Below are positions 12,044 to 22,230 of a stretch of DNA of 64,000 nt, piece by piece (the first letter of the stretch is position 1; every line of letters begins with the position of its first letter). The DNA is from Celoporthe dispersa (lineage: Eukaryota > Ascomycota > Sordariomycetes > Diaporthales > Cryphonectriaceae). The DNA lies in contig WAID01000013.1 in assembly GCA_016584495.1 (NCBI GenBank), positions 496,001-560,000 on the forward strand, given 5' to 3'. The notes below the pieces were generated by a model. It made no database searches. It saw nothing but the letters and a program-made list of their open reading frames with translations, and was not told the origin of the DNA. Made by a program: the position numbers and the translations under genes.

Positions 12044-13259
12044 TCATGCCTTGGAGTTGTCAAACTCCTCTCTTGGTATGTCGGCCAGCTCGTCCAGGCT
12101 TCTCAACCTAGCACAGTCGTAGTCAGGTGCCTGGCCGTCTCCTGCTACCTCCATGTCCAGATACCCAGGCGCATACCTCTCGATATCGTCCATCCACTCG
12201 TCGATGCCACCCTCGTGGTCCGACATGCACTCCTCCAGGATATCGAGGATCGGCTGGTCCATGTTCAACCTGAGGCGGGGGTCAGCCATTGAGAAGGAAA
12301 GCCAGTTTCGTGAGTCCCAGGTGTGATTGATGACTCTCGAGAAGCAGTACCTACGGCCCGTAGAATTCGAGACTATCACGTACGGTCACCATCTCCGCGA
12401 TCGACTTGTTCAACACGCAAGGGTCGATCAGGTTCCACAGCTCGTACATCCGGGTAGGCCGAACACGCGCGTGCGCCTCCATCAGGCCGTTATTGGCGCA
12501 CTCACATAGCAGCAGGAGGCCTGTGTCCAGGGCCCTCTGGTCAGCCAGGAGCAGCGGCCCGCGGTCTCCATAGCAAGGGAAGACCACGGTGCCTGTGCTA
12601 GTCATGGCCATGTGGTTGAAGTCGGCGTTCTCTACGTATCTCCAAATGAGAAACTCCTGCATCGTGCCCACAGACGCCCCGGGGCCCAGGGCTGGATTAG
12701 GGACGCACACGGCCGCCTTGCCCTCGTCGATCACAGGGCCGTCCTCGCCGTCGAAGTGATACAGCAGGATGCGGATCTTGGCCCACAGGGCACGGTTGCG
12801 CGCGCTCATGGGCTGTGAGGCTAGACAGTTGACGGTCAGCTCTGTGACCAGCGTGTTGTCCTCCCAGGTTGGTACTTTGAAGCACGCAGGCGGCGGTCTC
12901 CATCCCTTGCGAGGCGGGGACTTGGCGTGGTAGGCGTCACGCTCTTCTTGACTCATGGCAACCCATCGGAGCATCAGATCACGGCGTTGTTGGAGCTCGA
13001 ACTCGTCGTCGGGTGGATGACCAGCTGGCCTCGGGACAGCACTCTCCTGGGTAATGAATGGGTCAACAAATAGACCAGACAGGAATGATGAGCCAGCCAG
13101 CCGCTCTCCAGCCGTGCTTACCTCCAGAAATTGAAGCCAGCCTTGAATTTCTGGGTTTACCTGGTCATCAGGAATGGGCCTGTGGTGACATTGAATCTGG
13201 CGCGGAACACCTCCGGGCCAGTAAGGAGGGTTCTCTCTGATGGACTTGGCATGAGCCAT
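12044..13259 (-). CDS. conserved-looking hypothetical protein, no recognised domain
   Basis: Exons on the minus strand are 13259..12355 and 12269..12044. The 85-nt intron (12354-12270) has a GTAGGT donor and restores the frame as FYGP-LNMDQPILDI. A second intron is likely at 13121-13047. It is 75 nt, stop-free and in frame, with a strong GTAAGC donor, a TTGAC branch and a CCCAG acceptor. If spliced, the protein is about 350 residues rather than 376. I recognise no family. The middle carries a patterned helical segment (ARNRALWAKIRILLYHFDG) and a glycine-rich stretch. The C-terminus is acidic (DEWMDDIERYAPGYLDMEV). No signal peptide or membrane segment is seen, so it is probably cytosolic or nuclear. 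The start at 13259 is the first ATG. An upstream exon cannot be excluded. Confidence 0.6.
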
Positions 13260-14187
13260 GTCGACGACAGTTCTCCGAGAGCTTTGATGAGCACCGAGAA
13301 TCGTGCGGTCGCGGCCTCAACCTTCTGTTGCGCAGAGCCACGGCAGCGATGTGAGGTCAGACTCCTGCTGAAGGATCCATCTTTTGTGCGAAGGCAGCAG
13401 CCCGAAAAGTGGACCGTCCTTCATCCGCTAAACGGTATGCCAATTTCCACAGGAATATTCCCATGATCGTAGTGTACCTCAACAGTGAGAGTTGGAAACC
13501 TTAATGCAAGTGAATGCGCTTATGTTTCCTTTCATACCAACAACGAGACACAAAAGGTAGTGTTGTTCCCCGCGGGGTGTTTACAATGACGCCTGGGATC
13601 TCCGCAGTGGGACTTCTCCCCCCTCTCTCCCCACGGATGCAGATCTGTTTGTCTCGTGATGGGTGCATGTGGCTCGGTGGGTCTCACGGCAGACCTGATG
13701 CATATGTATTACATAGTACACTCCAGCAGGCTCAACTCCTGAGATGGAGCTTACCTCTCTGATTGGGGCGCTTTTAGGCTGCTGCGGTACCCATAGTACT
13801 ATGGTACTGTAGGTCCGAGCGCCTGCAGGATTCGCATAACGTTCTACCTGCTCATGCAGCCGATGCAGTGCCGACGAGTACCGGGTAAGTGATGAAGCGA
13901 TGTAGACTTGTCGTCGTTATTGGGTCCTTGCGCACCTTGCTGCAGATCCACTGGAGGGGCCGAACACGGCTCTGATAGACTGAATGTCACGAGGGGGGGA
14001 TACTGCCTAGAGAGACTGGCCCCATTGGTTGGGGCCCAGTGGTATAAGACGACGAGACGACCTCCTGATGTCCTCGCGATGTCCTCTCAGTCAGGATCCT
14101 CAAGAACTCTTATAAGTCAGCTTCCCCTCGCGGTACAAGTCTTGGGTATCTACGCACGACGTGAATTAGATAAGAGGTCTGGTCGAG
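13260..14187. other. divergent promoter region
   Basis: This region lies between the divergent orphan gene (minus) and an MFS gene (plus). It holds a perfect 14-bp palindrome at 13791-13804 and TATAAG strings near 14043 and 14113, the latter about 75 nt before the MFS ATG. No gene is seen. Confidence 0.5.
13791..13804. repeat. perfect 14-bp palindrome CCATAGTACTATGG
   Basis: The 14 bases read identically on both strands. They lie about 385 nt upstream of the MFS ATG at 14188. A dimeric regulator could bind such a site. No family-specific motif is claimed. Confidence 0.5.
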
Positions 14188-15985
14188 ATGGGGGAGTTAC
14201 AGCGCCTCCAGGGCTACAATGTGGCCAATCACCTCGAGAAGCGCTCCCTCCTCATCGCGATCAACAGCATCGCAGCGCTAAGCATCTTCTTCTTCGGCTA
14301 CGACCAGGGCATGATGGGCGGCGTCAACACGGCCAAGGACTACGTGCGGCTGATGGGATTCGGGTACGTCGACGAGGACACGGGATCTGTCGTGACGACG
14401 GACGCGTTGCTCAAGGGCGGCATCGTCTCCGTATACTACCTGGGCACGCTGTTTGGGTGTCTCCTCGGCGGCTGGGTGGGTGACAAGGTGGGCAGGGTGC
14501 GGACTATCGCGCTGGGCGCCCTGTGGGCTGTCGTGGGGGCCAGCCTGCAGTGCTCTTCTCAGAACCACAGGTGGATGATATGCGGTGAGTGACCGGCTGA
14601 CAGACACCCTCGCGGCCAGCTTCTGGTCATCATCTGCTGACGGCTACACCAGCAAGGGCGGTCAACGGGATCGGCACAGGCATCCTCAACTCCATCGTGC
14701 CGGTGTGGGCGACCGAGACGGCAGAGCACACCTCGCGCGGCCAGTTCATCGCCATCGAGTTCACCCTCAACATCTTCGGCGTCGTGGTCGCCTACTGGCT
14801 CGAGTTCGGCCTGTCCTTCATCGACAGCGGCAACTCCTCCATCGTGTGGCGCTTCCCCATCGCCTTTCAGATCATCCCGCTCCTCGGCCTGTTTGCCTCC
14901 GTCTGGTTCTTCCCGGAGTCACCCCGGTGGCTGGTGAAGGTGGGCCGCGACGAGGAGGCACGCTTCATCCTCCGCCGTCTGCGCGGCAGCGACGCCGTGG
15001 GCCTTGCGCAGGCCGAGGCCGAGTATCATGACATCCGTAACATTAATGCACTGGAGTCCCACGAGTCCTCCCAGAACTCGTATCTGCACATGCTCTTCGG
15101 CATCGGGTCGGGGGAGCTTCACACCGGCCGACGGGTACAGCTCGTGATCTGGCTCCAGATCGTCCAGGAATGGGTCGGCATTGCCGGTGTCACTGTCTGT
15201 AAGTTGTCCTCTGCGGTGGCCTGCCACGCCCGAGGAGCCCCACGGGCGGCTGCTGGGTCTCTCCCCGGAACAGTGGGTGCATGGCTGACCGCGGAGCTGT
15301 AGATGCTCCCACCATCTTTTCCATCGCGGGATACGACGCGACCAAGAGCAACTGGATCAGCGGCCTCAACAACATCTTCTACATGTTCGCCACGCTCATC
15401 TGCGTCTTCACACTTGACCGCATCGGCCGGCGGTGGACGCTGTACTGGGGGGCGGCGGCTCAGGGTGTTGCTATGTTCCTGGCCGGCGGCTTCTCCCGCC
15501 TGGGCGAGGACGCGAGCGCCGCGGGAGACGCGGCCAAAGCTTCTGCCTACGGGGCTGCCGCGGCATCGTTCGTCTTCATCTTCACGTCCGTCTTCGGGGC
15601 GACCTGGCTCACGGTGCCCTGGCTGTACCCGGCCGAGATCTTCCCGCTACAGGTGCGGGCCAAGGGCAACGCCTGGGGCGTCGTGGGCTGGTCCATCGGT
15701 AACGGCTGGCTGACCCTCCTCTGCCCCGTCATGTTCAACGCTATCGGCGAGAAGACGCTGTACATCTTTGGGGCCTGCAACATGGTGGCAATCCCCATGG
15801 TGTGGGCGCTGTACCCCGAGAGCAACCAGAGAACGCTGGAAGAGATGGATCTATTGTTTGCGGCGCCGACGCCGTGGGTCTGGGACGCAGAGAAGACATT
15901 TGCGAGGCTCAAGGCCGAGCGGCCGGATTTATTAGAGACGGCACGCCGCGGTCAGCGTGTGCCGGATGTAGAGACGGCGTGCTGA
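14188..15985 (+). CDS. MFS sugar/hexose transporter (sugar porter family)
   Basis: Exons 14188..14584, 14653..15198 and 15303..15985 give 541 residues with an intact frame. Signatures are FFFGYDQGMMGGV in helix 1, DKVGRVRT after helix 2, PESPRWLVK after helix 6, DRIGRRWTLY after helix 8 and a PE-x-NQRTLEEMD ending typical of sugar porters. Splicing gives MIC-ARAVNGIGTGIL and GVTV-YAPTIFSIAGYD, which confirms both introns (68 and 104 nt). The predicted product is a 12-helix plasma-membrane transporter for a hexose, polyol or related sugar. The conserved helix 7 region is present, but the exact substrate is not decidable. The gene is divergent from the orphan gene at 12-13 kb, and its 3' end lies 133 nt from the converging RRM gene. 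Confidence 0.9.
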
Positions 15986-16118
15986 AGGAACCCGCGCCCA
16001 AAGCGGACGACGCGGTCTCGGCAGCACATAATAGCTAGGTAGTAGATAGGGACAGAACAGGGGCCTGCCGTGTAGCGGCGAGTCGGGGCCGAAACTTGTT
16101 AGCACGGAGCTTCTTATC

Positions 16119-17096
16119 TCATCGCAGTGCCTCGGGGAGGACCTTCGCCATTCCCAGCCGAAGCCTCCCGCCGGGGACTGGTGTCCCGTTGAGGGCTTGA
16201 ATAGCAGCTTTGGCCTCCTCGACGGTCTCAAAGTCGACGAAGCAGTAGTGATGGTTGCCTGGTCTTGATCTCACGTCCGGGTGCGGCGTGATGCGCTTGC
16301 TGATGGCGACGCTGTTTGGTACGCGAACGTTGTCAGCAGTGATGTTGAGGGAGTACGGGGAGGACACTGTGTTCTTGGAGGTCACAGACATCTGGAAGCC
16401 CTCGAAGTACCCTCTGATCTCCTTGTCGTTCTCCTCCTGGTTCACCATCTTCCCGATCCCCCCGACGTATAGTCTGGGTGGTGTCTCTGCCCGCTCGACT
16501 TCGTCGAGGTGGTTTAGCGCTCCATACGGGCCCTGCTCCCTCGTCCCAGACGCAGCGACCGTGGAGCCTCCGCCCAAGCCTCGTTTTTCGGTCCCAACCC
16601 AGTCGCCCCACCTCTGGAACGTAGGCTTATACTTGTCGCCCCTCGCGGGCCTCTTTGGCTGGCAAGGGCCAACCTTCACGGGTCGACCCAGAATCGTGAC
16701 GCCGTCCAGAGACCCGAGGGCCAGGTCGGCGTCCTCGCGCGTCTTGAAGTCGATGAAGCAGTAGCCCGGGTTGCGCCCGGTGACGGCATCCATGGAGATG
16801 TGGATGGCCTCGAACTGGCCCGCGAAGCCGGTGGCCTCCAGCATCTCCTGGACCGCCTGCGGCTGGACGCGGTACAGGAGGTTTCCGAGGTAGATGCGGC
16901 GACCTTCTTCGATCGAGTCGCCGCCGAGACCATCCCCGTCGCCCTGCTGCTGCTGCTGCTGCTGCTGCTCCACGTTAGACTGACGCGGGCGCTGTCTCTG
17001 CTGATGAGGATCTCGATCCCGTTGCCATGCGGATCTCGGGCTCGAGCGCCAGTCGGAACTCGAGCGCCAGTTGTCGGACTGGGACCCAGACATCAT
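16119..17096 (-). CDS. two-RRM RNA-binding protein with polyglutamine tract
   Basis: The frame is continuous from the ATG at 17096 to 16119 (325 residues). The N-terminus is rich in Arg, Ser and Gln and carries a run of eight glutamines encoded by CAG repeats (16944-16969). RRM1 spans about residues 67-145, with RNP2 RIYLGNL and RNP1-like GYCFIDF. RRM2 begins at RLYVGGIG and ends with HHYCFVDF and GRLRLGMAKV. Inside RRM2, residues 237-262 do not fit the fold. They match a 78-nt in-frame intron (16389-16312; GTCTGT donor, GCTGAC branch, AACAG acceptor), whose removal gives YFEGFQ-IVAISKRITPH. The spliced protein would be 299 residues. The protein probably acts in RNA processing or translation. 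I cannot name a specific orthologue. The start is a double ATG preceded by untranslated-looking sequence. Confidence 0.85.
   Translation of the reverse strand: MMSGSQSDNWRSSSDWRSSPRSAWQRDRDPHQQRQRPRQSNVEQQQQQQQQGDGDGLGGDSIEEGRRIYLGNLLYRVQPQAVQEMLEATGFAGQFEAIHISMDAVTGRNPGYCFIDFKTREDADLALGSLDGVTILGRPVKVGPCQPKRPARGDKYKPTFQRWGDWVGTEKRGLGGGSTVAASGTREQGPYGALNHLDEVERAETPPRLYVGGIGKMVNQEENDKEIRGYFEGFQMSVTSKNTVSSPYSLNITADNVRVPNSVAISKRITPHPDVRSRPGNHHYCFVDFETVEEAKAAIQALNGTPVPGGRLRLGMAKVLPEALR
16944..16969 (-). repeat. CAG microsatellite encoding polyQ
   Basis: A (CTG)n run on the plus strand encodes eight consecutive glutamines near the N-terminus of the RRM protein. Such tracts vary in length between strains. 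Confidence 0.8.
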
Positions 17097-18987
17097 ATGG
17101 TATGCACGGGGCCGAGAGATGTGGTTTGGTTTCAGACACGAGAGGGCCAGGGCAAGAGCCCGGCGGGGAGGGTTCTTTATCTTGGCATATTACTATGTGC
17201 ATAGAACTGCAGGTAAGAGGAAATAACGAGGCCTGCTTGGCGGAGACGTTGCACGTAACGGGGTGTTGGAGACACACCTCAGCCTCCACGGGTTGAGAGT
17301 CCGTAACCACGCGATGTGATGAAGAAGAGGAAGGTTTCGCGGGTAAACGTGGGAAGGAGATGATTGCCCTAACCAGAAAACACGCCGTGCTCACTAGCCC
17401 AGCCGCTGCTGATTCATCCACCCACTGCAGAGAGAACATCGCTCTAACCAGGCTATCAAAGGGGGTTCGTGCTTACCCCCGCCGGTATTTGCAATAGTAC
17501 ATATTCCCCACCTGCACCTGCCGTGGGCCCGACCGCAAGCTTTGCTCTTCGTCTGCCATCCTCATCACACCTGAAACCTACCTGAAGACTCGGTTTTTCA
17601 TATTGATCTCCGGGCTCAGCCCTGAAGTTGGGTCTCTGGGTCCTCTCAGGTCCCAAAGTCTATTTATACATACACATTGAGCACTCGAAGTGCTCCATGG
17701 TGGAGTGTTCAACGTCACATCCCGCTCGCACGCAGCGTTGTGGGGGAGGGGGCAGAGGCAAGGAGAGGGGCCTGGTCTCCACGAAAACGGTCTGACTGGT
17801 TCGTTCAGGATGACTGAAGGGAGATTACGAGTCCCCCCCCCTCTCCTCTCGGCGGCCGACAAGGACTTGAAAGGCAGGGCACCGCCACCAGTTTTGTCCT
17901 CCGCCTGTGTTTGAGACGAGATGCCAAGGAAACCAATTGATTGATCGGTCCAGCTTCTTTTTGTTTCTTTACGGTACGGTATTGGAGGCTTTGAAAGGCT
18001 GACAGGCGCGCGGCAGAGCGTCTTTGTGTAGGGAGAGAGGGTTTTGTTTATGCTGTGATCCACATGACGATTCAGGGGTAAAGTGGCGCAGGCATTGAGA
18101 CCTGCGGTTGACGCAATCACTGGCAGGGACGTCGAACCTCCTCCAATACACGGCCTCCTACCACCAGCTTCCCAGTACTAAGTACTACGGCAGTACGTAA
18201 CCACCTGCGATGTTTGGTACGACGGTACTTTGTAGCAGAAACAAAGGCGGGAGGCGCGGCTTCACCTCAGTCATGACACCACCTTGTCACCTTGTCTCTG
18301 GAGGGGGACGGCAGTGCGAAGGACGGCGTGGCGATTGATACATACGCACACACACACCTGCTGCACCTCACATTCCTCGGGGGCCCAGTGACGTGATCCT
18401 CACATGGGCCTCTGGAAGTCCTCTCCTCTCCCTTTATGCGCCTTGGAATGCTGGGGATGGAAAAAGCAGGCCCAGCCCCCGCCCTGTCCCCATGTCCTCT
18501 GGGCCCATACGCCCGTCCGGATAGGTCGGCGCCTGTGGATACGAGGATTTCCGGCCCACAATTAAGGGATTGCGTATCCACCCCAGTTGTTATCCTGCGC
18601 TGCCCTTAAAGCCCTACCCGTCAGATCGGGGCTGGGCTGCCTGTCACTCTCCTGGTTTTTGCCGTCTGCCGACCCTTTCACTTGGCTTCAACCTTGGCTT
18701 TGCTTGTTTCGCTCTTTCGCAAGCGACCTGAGTCGAACCTCGTTTTGTTTTTTGTTTTTTATTTTTTGTCTTCCTCTCCGGCAGCCAGCTGAGAAAGCTC
18801 CACCCCGCCCAAGAGACGACATCGATCATCACCACCCTTACCTTCCTCTCTCGGACCCGATGCGGTGTTGATTATCGAGGCCTTCTCTTCCTCTGGTGGC
18901 AGTGGCACGCACACACACACGCACGCACACACCCTCACCTGCATATTACATACACACGCACACACACACACACACACACATAGCAAG
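17097..18987. other. divergent intergenic region, 1.9 kb
   Basis: This region contains the promoters of the RRM gene (minus) and the GH76 gene (plus). It holds a GTAC-rich patch at 18174-18232, a T-rich tract around 18738-18775 and a CA microsatellite running up to the GH76 start. The 180-codon minus-strand frame at 17578-18120 shows no protein-like features and was rejected. Confidence 0.55.
18906..18980. repeat. CA/CG-CA microsatellite in GH76 5' leader
   Basis: This imperfect dinucleotide repeat has a clean (CA)n core at about 18952-18980 and ends 7 nt before the ATG at 18988. It is therefore probably transcribed in the 5' UTR. Confidence 0.85.
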
Positions 18988-20972
18988 ATGCGTTCTTCAA
19001 TATGGACGCTCTCTGCGGCGGGCACGGTCCTGCTACCGGCTGCGACAGCCGTCACCATTGACTGGACATCATCAGGTTCGTACACCCGGCTCTTGACCAT
19101 AATTCAGTGCCTCGTCCTCGTCCTCGATCTCTTCAGCCCAGGGCTGTGAACAAACAAACACACATAAACGACGCGCGGGTGCCTGCGTCCTCCCCGGCCT
19201 TGCTTCGAAGACGGTGCCCCTACTCCTTGCGCCTTACACGACTGTGTCGTGGGGCTTCGAGGTGGTAGCAGCACGGGCGCAGGCGCGTTGCGTCGGAGAG
19301 AGAAGGAGGGGGACCTACGGGCTCGCGTGGGCGTCTCTACCTACCTACACCCTAGACTCGGGAAGAAGCGTGATCACCCTCGTCGTCAAGGGAAACCATC
19401 TTTTTACTGATAGGAACTATTGGTAGACTCGGTATCGGAGGGAGCAGCAACGATCGCATACGGCCTGATGGGATACTACACAGGCAATCACACGGGTGAT
19501 ACACCGGGCAACCTGCCTTCCCCATACTACTGTACGTTCAAGAGCTGACCACCCTCCCCCTCCCCCCCCCTTCCTTCTCCCCTTCTCCCCTTCTCTTTTT
19601 CCTAGCCCAGGAGCTCATTCCCTGCGCAGGGTGGGAGGCAGGTGGCATGTTCAACGCCATCATCAACTACTGGGCATTTACGGGCGACGATACCTACAAC
19701 AACGAGACGTACCAGGCGATGCAGCACCAGATGGGCGACGACGACGACTACATGCCGACCAACCAGACCCTGACCGAGGGCAACGATGACCAGGGCTTCT
19801 GGGCAATGGCCGCCATGTCGGCGGCGGAGCTCAACTTTATGAACCCGAACTCGACCTCCCTCGCCGCCACCGAGGGCAGCGTGCAGTGGCTGGCGGCCGC
19901 GCAGGCCGTCTTCAACGAGTACGTCTGGCGCTGGGAGGCGGCCAATGACACGTGCAATGGCGGGCTGCGGTGGCAGATCTTCACCTGGAACAACGGCTAC
20001 ACATACAAGAACAGCATCGCCACCGGGTGCTTCTTCAACGTCGCGGCGCGGCTGGCCAGGTACACGGGCAACGAGTCGTACGCCGAGTGGGCCACCACGG
20101 CCTTTGAGTGGATGCAGGGCGTGGGCTACATGGACTCGGAGTATAACATCTTTGACGGGTCGGGCATCGCCGATTCGATCAACTGCACCGACATCGACAA
20201 GGCCCAGTGGACCTACAACGCGGGCATCTTCATGCACGGCGCCGCCTTCATGTACAACTACACCAACGGCTCCGAGGTGTGGGCCGACCGTGTCAACGGC
20301 CTCATGAACAGGACCCTCAACTACATGTTCAACAGCACCAACCAGATCATCTTCGAGCCCCCCTGCGAGCCCACCGACGGCTGCACCACCGACGAGTACT
20401 CCTTCAAGGGCTACACCCTCATGTGGCTCGCCCAGGTCACCCAGATGATGTCCTCCACTTACGACACCATCTACCCGTACCTCCTGACCACCGCCAAGGC
20501 TGCCGCCACCCTGTGCGTCGACACCACCGACGGCAGCGAAGGGTTTGTGCTGAGCGGCATCGCCTGCCCCTTCAAGTGGACTACGGGTGTGAGCGACGGC
20601 CTGTACGGCGTCGGCCAGCAGATGTCGGCCCTGAACGCCGTCCTGGCCACCATGATCGCCAGCGCGCCCACGCCCTACACCGCTGCCACCGGTGGTACCT
20701 CGACCGGCAATGCCGCCGGCGGCTCGCAGAAGACGGACAGCTCCGTAGCGGGCACGACCACGATCACGACAGGTGATGTAAGCTGGCAAATCCCCTTCCC
20801 ATCCCTCTCCTCCCCCCCCCCCCCAAACACCGTTGTCTCTTATATCTTTCTTCTCCTGCCTCGTCAAGACCTGGTACTGACACACACACCACAGAGGGCG
20901 GGTGCTGGCATCTTGACGACATTTGTTCTGGCGGGCATGATTGGAGGCTCGTACTGGATGGTAGCCGACTAA
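18988..20972 (+). CDS. GH76 alpha-1,6-mannanase family, Dfg5/Dcw1-type GPI protein
   Basis: Exons are 18988..19075, 19427..19531, 19630..20777 and 20895..20972. The first intron is long (351 nt). The last (117 nt, GTAAGC donor) is stop-free and in frame, so naive translation retains it. The protein has about 472 residues. It starts with a signal peptide (TVLLPAATAVT) and then the GH76 pattern: SVSEGAATIAYGLMGYYTG, YYWWEAGGMFNAI, and the catalytic Asp pair in GNDDQGFWAMAAMSAAEL. The C-terminus is Ser/Thr/Gly-rich and ends in a hydrophobic segment (GILTTFVLAGMIGGSYWMV), as in GPI-anchored proteins. Dfg5/Dcw1 enzymes are thought to process the GPI glycan so that mannoproteins can be linked to wall glucan. 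Many Asn-X-Ser/Thr sites fit a secreted glycoprotein. The GG-TGG acceptor at 19629/19630 gives the conserved double Trp. Confidence 0.9.
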
Positions 20973-22230
20973 AGGAAGACGGGTCGACACGCGCACATAA
21001 TGTAGAGCGACTAACGCGTTGGAAAGACCTTTTTTTTCTTTCTTGTACCCTTTTTTTCTTCTTCTTTCTTCTCACTGCTGTCTTTTATTCTTCTTTTCTT
21101 TTCTCTTGATGCCATGCATGGATGTTCATGTCTCTGGGGGGTAATTATGGCCTTTTACCTTCACACGAAATTTCCCCTCCTTATAGGGCGATGGGGGGAG
21201 GGGTGGGCTTTGGGCGTTCTGGGGCGTAGGCAGTGATATATGTTGGGTAGTAGTGGTGGGAAAGAATCTACTCAAGAAAAGATACCACGTATATCTACAG
21301 ATCACATAAAGTACCTGGGAGAAGTCCCGCTTACTTGTCCCTCCTGGCCGTATCTCCTAGAAGAGGTAGTCCACTGCAAGTGACTAGCCCAGGGCAGCAA
21401 GAGTTCTGCTGTCTGCCCACAGAAATCCGTTGATAAGCTGTCCAGAAAGGCCGAATTTGTTCTTGGGATGGGTCCGAGGTGCCTTTCCCCCCATGGCAAA
21501 GTATGGATCTTTGCGAAATCCGGAGACGGAGTCAATAAGCTGATGGGTTGAAAAATACGAAAATAAGCCATTTCCGGCGCCAACTAGGAATGGAGTGGTC
21601 TGTGTAACTACACATTGGGCGGTCTTTGACAGATGAAAATCTAGAACCCAATTCTTGTTCAGTTCGATTTGACTGGGCTTCAGATATCTAATACTGAACC
21701 GTCATCAGACACACCAAATCCAAAATGAACTGGTAGAGCCACAATTGTCTTCGCATATCACAGATGGTCAAGATCAAGGTCGCCGGCGGTGAGAAGTCGT
21801 CAATATAAAGTATCGATGTGTGTGGGGGCCGTTGAGGCTGAAGATGTCACGGAAATAGACTGAGAAAAGATCCGATCCTAGAACGAAACAGTTCTCCCCG
21901 CATCTTCCGAAAATTTACAAGAGCCGTCATTGATTCGTGCTTTCCTTCCTGGGCTCTCACTAACTGCTGAGTATTTGGCATCAAATCTAGTGCTGTAGTC
22001 GGATTTACGGAATTACGGGTTGCTGTGTTACTTCGCGACTCGCGACTAGATTTCTCGGGCGAATTTACGTCACTTTGTTCAGCCGCGCGCCCTTGGTGGC
22101 TTTTTTCTACAAAACGATTCCCATGCCGTGAGTTCCATGAAGACTGATTCTTGTCATGGCCGTCCAAGAAGAAACCCTCTCTCGCTCTCCAACCTAAGCT
22201 GTGGCTCTGCTATCCGAGGAGACGACGACG
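20973..22230. other. intergenic region, 1.26 kb
   Basis: This is the 3' flank of the GH76 gene, with a T/C-rich stretch at 21028-21110, followed by the promoter of the DHA2 transporter. No gene is seen. Small minus-strand frames at 21302-21583 and 21847-22167 lack any signature. Confidence 0.55.

Noticed and set aside
13908..14483. 191-codon plus-strand frame starting in the promoter
   Set aside because: It overlaps exon 1 of the sugar transporter in another frame and has no family signature.
17578..18120. 180-codon minus-strand frame upstream of the GH76 gene
   Set aside because: It has no recognisable domain, no splice context and a composition like translated non-coding DNA.
19602..20996. 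464-codon open frame on the minus strand
   Set aside because: It is opposite the GH76 gene, Gly/Val/His-rich, with no signature.
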